DNA from: DATNBT01 sp964579765 | Lineage (GTDB): Bacteria > Acidobacteriota > Vicinamibacteria > Vicinamibacterales > CAVVIG01 | DNA length: 17,185 bases | NCBI GenBank assembly: GCA_964579765.1 | Contig: CAZOIK010000081.1 | Coordinates: 1-17,185, forward strand | Direction of reading: 5' to 3' | In this document: positions 14,419 to 17,185 of the stretch, piece by piece | How positions within the stretch are numbered: position 1 is the stretch's first letter | Layout: every line of letters begins with the position of its first letter | Translations under genes and position numbers: made by a program | Notes under the pieces: model-generated | What the model was told of the DNA's origin: nothing | What the model saw: the letters and a program-made list of their open reading frames with translations, nothing else | Database searches by the model: none

Positions 14419-14865
14419 CTACGCGATCGTTTCCGCGCTTCCGCCGGCCGCCTGGAGCTTCTCCGAGGCCTTCCCGCTGAACTTGTGCGCGCGCACGGTG
14501 AGCGCCTTGCCGACGTCGCCGCGCGCCAGGATCTTGATCGGCCGGTCGCTGCCGGCGACGAGCCCGCGCTCGCGCAGCAGCTCCGGCGTGACGACCGTGC
14601 CCGCGTCGAACTTCGCCGCGAGCAGATCGAGGTTCACCACTTCGTAGGCCACGCGGAACGGGTTGTGGAACCCGCGCTTGGGCACGCGGCGGTGCAGCGG
14701 CATCTGGCCGCCTTCGAACCCGCGCTTGAACTTGAAGCCCGACCGCGACTTCGCGCCCTTGTGCCCGCGTCCGGCCGTCTTGCCCTGGCCCGACCCCTGT
14801 CCGCGGCCGATCCGCTTCTTCGCGTGCGTCGCGCCCTTGGGCGGCTTGAGATTGCTGAGATCCAT
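14419..14865 (-). CDS. rplO: 50S ribosomal protein L15
   Basis: Late-assembling 50S protein with a long N-terminal arm reaching into 23S rRNA. 148 residues, close to the usual 144-150. MDLSNLKPPKGATHAKKRIGRGQGSGQGKTAGRGHKGAKSR shows the typical Gly/Lys/Arg-rich arm in two halves; the C-terminal LTVRAHKFSGKASEKLQAAGG is the usual compact domain. The start overlaps the rpmD stop by one base (TAATG at 14863-14867), which implies coupled translation. Confidence 0.99.
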   Translation of the reverse strand: MDLSNLKPPKGATHAKKRIGRGQGSGQGKTAGRGHKGAKSRSGFKFKRGFEGGQMPLHRRVPKRGFHNPFRVAYEVVNLDLLAAKFDAGTVVTPELLRERGLVAGSDRPIKILARGDVGKALTVRAHKFSGKASEKLQAAGGSAETIA

Positions 14866-15065
14866 TACTCGACCTCGACCAGATGACGAATCTTGTGAAT
14901 CATGCCGCGGATCGCCGGCGTGTCCTTCAGCTCGACCGTCGAGTTGAGCTTGCGGAGGCCGAGGCCGCGCGCGACCACTTCCTGGTTGTCCTTGAACCCG
15001 ATCGGGCTCTTCACGAGCGTGACCTTCACGGTCGCGCCCTTCGTATCCGTCCGTTCATTCGCCAT
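14865..15065 (-). CDS. rpmD: 50S ribosomal protein L30
   Basis: 66 residues with a short extra N-terminal segment (MANERTDTKGA) before the standard start VKVTLVKSPIGFKDNQEVVARGLGLRKLNSTVELKDTP. Ends with the usual RGMIHKIRHLVEVE. Placed between rpsE (2 nt upstream) and rplO (1-nt overlap), the canonical spc order. Binds 23S rRNA on the 50S surface; dispensable in some bacteria and absent from others, so its presence is mildly informative. Confidence 0.98.
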   Translation of the reverse strand: MANERTDTKGATVKVTLVKSPIGFKDNQEVVARGLGLRKLNSTVELKDTPAIRGMIHKIRHLVEVE

Positions 15066-15067
15066 GG

Positions 15068-15592
15068 CTAAGCACTCGCCTGCGTGAGCTCTTCAAGCTC
15101 CTTGCCGCGCAGCCGCGCGATCGACACGGGGTCCTTGAGCGACCCCAGCCCGGTGAACGTCGCGCGCACGACGTTGTGCGGGTTGGCCGACCCGAGCGAC
15201 TTCGTCAGGATGTTGGTGATCCCCGCCGATTCGACCACCGCGCGCACCGCGCCGCCGGCGATGATGCCGGTGCCGTCGGGCGCCGGTTTCAGCAGCACGC
15301 TGCCCGACCCGAACTTGCCGAGCACGCGGTGCGGAATCGTCGAGCCGGCGAGCGGCACGCGAATCAGGTTCTTCTTGGCCGCCTCGATGCCTTTCTTGAT
15401 CGCCGACGGCACTTCCTTGGCCTTGCCGATCCCGAAGCCCACCACGCCGTGGCCGTCGCCGACGACGACCAGCGCGCTGAAGCTCAGGTTCTTGCCGCCC
15501 TTGACGACCTTCGTGACGCGGTTGATCGAGACGACCGTGTCCTTGATGTCCAACTGCGACGCGTCGATCCGCTCTCGAGTCTTCAATCTCAT
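15068..15592 (-). CDS. rpsE: 30S ribosomal protein S5
   Basis: 30S protein at the mRNA entry channel, important for decoding fidelity and helicase activity. 174 residues. The N-terminal double-stranded RNA-binding domain includes VVSINRVTKVVKGGKNLSFSALVVVGDGHGVVGFGIGKAKEVP. The C-terminal domain has the family motifs PAPDGTGIIAGGAVRAVVESAGI and NILTKSLGSANPHNVVRAT. The ATG directly follows the rplR stop (TAGATG), a junction with no spacer. All marks are standard. Confidence 0.99.
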   Translation of the reverse strand: MRLKTRERIDASQLDIKDTVVSINRVTKVVKGGKNLSFSALVVVGDGHGVVGFGIGKAKEVPSAIKKGIEAAKKNLIRVPLAGSTIPHRVLGKFGSGSVLLKPAPDGTGIIAGGAVRAVVESAGITNILTKSLGSANPHNVVRATFTGLGSLKDPVSIARLRGKELEELTQASA

Positions 15593-15967
15593 CTAGAACT
15601 CCAGACCAGCCTTCCGCGCGGCGTCGGCCACGGCGCGGATGCGCCCGTGATAGAGGAAGCCGCCGCGATCGAAGACCACCCGCTTGATGCCCTTCTCGAT
15701 CGATCGCTCGGCGATGGCCTTGCCGATCGCCTCGGCGCCCTTCAGGTTGCCGCCGCGGGCGTCCTTCGCAAACGCCCCCTTGAGCTTCGGATCGGTGGAC
15801 GCCGCCGAGACGAGCGTTTTGCCGCTCAGGTCGTCGATCACCTGCGCGTAGATGTGCGACACGCTGCGGAACACGCTCAGGCGCGGCCGCTCGGTCGTCC
15901 CCATGATCCGCTTGCGCTGCCGGAGGTGAATCCGCTCGCGGCGATCCGCTTTCGTCTTGATCTTCAT
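15593..15967 (-). CDS. rplR: 50S ribosomal protein L18
   Basis: Binds 5S rRNA together with L5 and L25 and fixes it in the 50S central protuberance. 124 residues from the ATG at 15967. Marks: RERIHLRQRKRIMGTTERPRLSVFRSVSHIYAQVIDD (about 10-46), then TLVSAAST and the C-terminal FDRGGFLYHGRIRAVADAARKAGLEF. An upstream in-frame GTG at 16012 would add 15 residues, but it lies in a stable hairpin and would exceed the usual length. GGTGG before the A-run upstream of the ATG is the likely ribosome binding site. Confidence 0.98.
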   Translation of the reverse strand: MKIKTKADRRERIHLRQRKRIMGTTERPRLSVFRSVSHIYAQVIDDLSGKTLVSAASTDPKLKGAFAKDARGGNLKGAEAIGKAIAERSIEKGIKRVVFDRGGFLYHGRIRAVADAARKAGLEF

Positions 15968-15982
15968 AACGTTTTTCCACCG

Positions 15983-16004
15983 GCGGCGGGGCCCACCCCG
16001 CCGC
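15983..16004 (-). promoter_or_regulatory. GC-rich hairpin in the rplF-rplR spacer
   Basis: Perfect 9-bp stem, 15983-15991 with 15996-16004, and a 4-nt loop (UGGG in the transcript). It occupies the middle of the 67-nt spacer, just before the GGTGG ribosome binding site of rplR. No U-run follows in the transcript, so a standard terminator is unlikely; it may tune rplR translation or be a processing site. Confidence 0.5.
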
Positions 16005-16034
16005 GAACTCACGCTGAGCCGCAGGCGCCGTGTC

Positions 16035-16574
16035 TTACTTCGCGCCCGTCTTGCCCGCCTTCTTCTTCAGCACTTCACCCGTGTACCGCACGCCCTTCTG
16101 CTTGTACGGGTCGGGCTTGCGCAGGCGCCGGATGTTCGCGGCGACCTGTCCGACGAGCTGCCGGTCCACGCCGGTCACGGTGATGTGCGTCTGCTTGTCG
16201 ATCGCGATGTCGATCCCCGCCGGCACGTCGAACACGACGGCGTGCGAGTAGCCGAGCGCGAAGATCACCTGCTTCCCTTTCATCTCCGCGCGGTAGCCGA
16301 CGCCGACGATGTCGAGGTCCTTCTTGAAGCCCTCGGTGACGCCGAGGACGGCGTTGGCCGCCAGGCTGCGCGCCAGCCCGTGGTACTTCGCGAGCTCGGG
16401 GGCGTCGGACGCGCGCGAGGCCTGGAGCGCGCCGTCGGCGACGACGAACGTGATGCCCGGCGGCATCGCCTGGCGCATCTTGCCCTTCGGGCCCTGCACG
16501 TCGAGCGCGCCGTCCACCACCTTGACGGTGACGCCCTTGGGGATCGGAATGGGTTTCTTGCCGATTCGAGACAT
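16035..16574 (-). CDS. rplF: 50S ribosomal protein L6
   Basis: 50S protein near the factor-binding site, in contact with the sarcin-ricin region. 179 residues. SRIGKKPIPIPKGVTVKV at the start, two similar L6 domains, the C-terminal PDPYKQKGVRYTGEVLKKKAGKTGAK with the signature 'KPDPYKxKGVRY'. Starts 6 nt after the rpsH stop; GGTGA, spanning that stop codon, may serve as its ribosome binding site. Followed by the 67-nt spacer with a strong hairpin before rplR. Confidence 0.99.
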   Translation of the reverse strand: MSRIGKKPIPIPKGVTVKVVDGALDVQGPKGKMRQAMPPGITFVVADGALQASRASDAPELAKYHGLARSLAANAVLGVTEGFKKDLDIVGVGYRAEMKGKQVIFALGYSHAVVFDVPAGIDIAIDKQTHITVTGVDRQLVGQVAANIRRLRKPDPYKQKGVRYTGEVLKKKAGKTGAK

Positions 16575-16580
16575 TGTTCG

Positions 16581-16988
16581 TCACCAAATGTTGCAGAGCA
16601 CTTCGCCGCCGACACCGGCCTTGACCGCGGCCCTGCCGGTCATGACGCCGCGCGACGTCGTCAGGATGCTCGTGCCGAGCCCCGCCAGCACCTCCGGCAC
16701 GTCGTCGCGCCCGAAATAGACGCGGCGGCCGGGACGGCTGATCCGTTCGACGCCCGTGATGAGACGCTCGCCGTGCGGTCCGTACTTGAGGAACAGGCGG
16801 AGCAGCTTCGCGGCGCCCGACTTGCCGTCCGTCTCGTCGAGCACCTTGAATCCCTGGATGTAGCCCTCGTCCTGCAGAATCCGCGCGATGTCGGCCTTGA
16901 TGCGCGACGCCGGCATGTCCACGCGCGTGTGCTTCGCGGTGACGGCGTTGCGGATCCTCGTGAGCATGTCTGCGATCGGGTCAGTCAT
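16581..16988 (-). CDS. rpsH: 30S ribosomal protein S8
   Basis: Binds helix 21 of 16S rRNA in the 30S platform; in E. coli it is also the repressor of the spc operon, acting at the rplE leader. 135 residues. MTDPIADMLTRIRNA at the start; the C-terminal domain shows RVYFGRDDVPEVLAGLGTSILTTSRGVMTGRAAVKAGVGGEVLCNIW, with the standard 'STSxGVMT..A' RNA-binding block and GG(E/Q)xLCxIW end. AAAGG at 16999-16995 lies 6 nt before the ATG. An 89-nt repetitive spacer precedes it. Confidence 0.99.
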   Translation of the reverse strand: MTDPIADMLTRIRNAVTAKHTRVDMPASRIKADIARILQDEGYIQGFKVLDETDGKSGAAKLLRLFLKYGPHGERLITGVERISRPGRRVYFGRDDVPEVLAGLGTSILTTSRGVMTGRAAVKAGVGGEVLCNIW

Positions 16989-17023
16989 ATCGAACCTTTG
17001 AATCTGGTGATCTGCGATTCAGC

Positions 17024-17080
17024 AATCCGTGATTCGAGCTCCTCAAATCACGAATTCTCAAATCCTCAAATGCTCAATCA
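17024..17080 (-). repeat. Tandem GGATTTGA octamers with 15-bp hairpin, rpsN-rpsH
   Basis: From the rpsN stop the transcript reads 8-nt words GTGATTGA, GCATTTGA, GGATTTGA, GAATTCGT, GATTTGAG. The same word family as in the infA-rpmJ spacer, 5.7 kb away. The next stretch folds back on it: 17042-17056 and 17024-17038 make a 15-bp stem with two G-U pairs in RNA and a 3-nt loop. The remainder to 16989 has looser words (GAATCGCAG, GATCACCAG) and the rpsH ribosome binding site. Confidence 0.75.
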
Positions 17081-17185
17081 CCAACTACTCTTCGTCACTC
17101 CCGTGATGTCGCCCTCGAGCGCGAGCTTGCGGAAGCACAGGCGGCACAGCGCGAACTTGCGCATGTAGGCGCGCGGCCGGCCGCA
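17078..17185 (-). CDS. rpsN: 30S ribosomal protein S14 type Z, 5' end outside window
   Basis: The last 35 codons of the short, zinc-binding form of S14 (about 61 residues whole). The visible part opens with CGRPRAYMRKF, whose Cys is the second of the four zinc ligands, then CRLC gives the third and fourth, and the family end GDITGVTKSSW follows. The first CxxC cysteine and the start lie beyond the right edge. Its position before rpsH is canonical. The stop TGA at 17078-17080 forms part of the first word of the octamer array. Confidence 0.96.
   Translation of the reverse strand, partial: CGRPRAYMRKFALCRLCFRKLALEGDITGVTKSSW

Noticed and set aside
15968..16012. Longer N-terminus for L18 (GTG at 16012)
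   Set aside because: Lies in a stable hairpin, has no ribosome binding site and exceeds the family length.

Overview
The window is one high-GC bacterial chromosome segment. It has no mobile element, no CRISPR array and no tRNA or rRNA gene. The gene order of the ribosomal block, the very GC-rich coding sequence and the protein style fit a soil-type Acidobacteriota lineage (Vicinamibacteria-like). That placement is my impression from the sequences, not a measured result.

Left part (1-7820): accessory and metabolic genes on both strands. In order: the 3' part of a MATE exporter (+); a GH1-like glycoside hydrolase and an SDR oxidoreductase in one short minus-strand operon; an exported six-cysteine protein of unknown function (+); a membrane-anchored SGNH hydrolase (-); a four-helix small membrane protein (+); a CxxC/CxxC zinc-ribbon protein (-); and a plus-strand pair, a beta-hydroxyacid dehydrogenase and a GlcG/HbpS-like protein. 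Convergent pairs are packed with 0 nt between them or with overlaps. Three genes here have -10-like hexamers so close to the start codon that near-leaderless transcripts are predicted.

Right part (7853-17185, all minus strand, transcribed right to left): the distal spc block followed by the alpha block. Order of transcription: rpsN (partial), rpsH, rplF, rplR, rpsE, rpmD, rplO, secY, adk, map, infA, rpmJ, rpsM, rpsK, rpsD, rpoA, rplQ. These encode ribosomal proteins, the SecY channel, adenylate kinase, methionine aminopeptidase, IF-1 and the RNA polymerase alpha subunit. Most junctions are a few nt or are overlaps (TAATG, GTGA, TAGATG).

The most unusual signal lies in the few longer spacers of this operon. 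Five of them (rpsN-rpsH, infA-rpmJ, rpmJ-rpsM, rpsK-rpsD, rpsD-rpoA) are built partly or wholly from degenerate tandem 7-mers or 8-mers. Each has its own word; the arrays often start at the upstream stop codon and end at or in the next start codon, and two fold back into long hairpins. The rpsD-rpoA spacer also holds two interlocking perfect 9-bp complementarities (pseudoknot order) and a tetraloop hairpin directly before the rpoA ribosome binding site. These are the best candidates for an undescribed element. No stretch over 300 bases lacks a gene; the longest gaps are 6277-6463 and 9427-9612.
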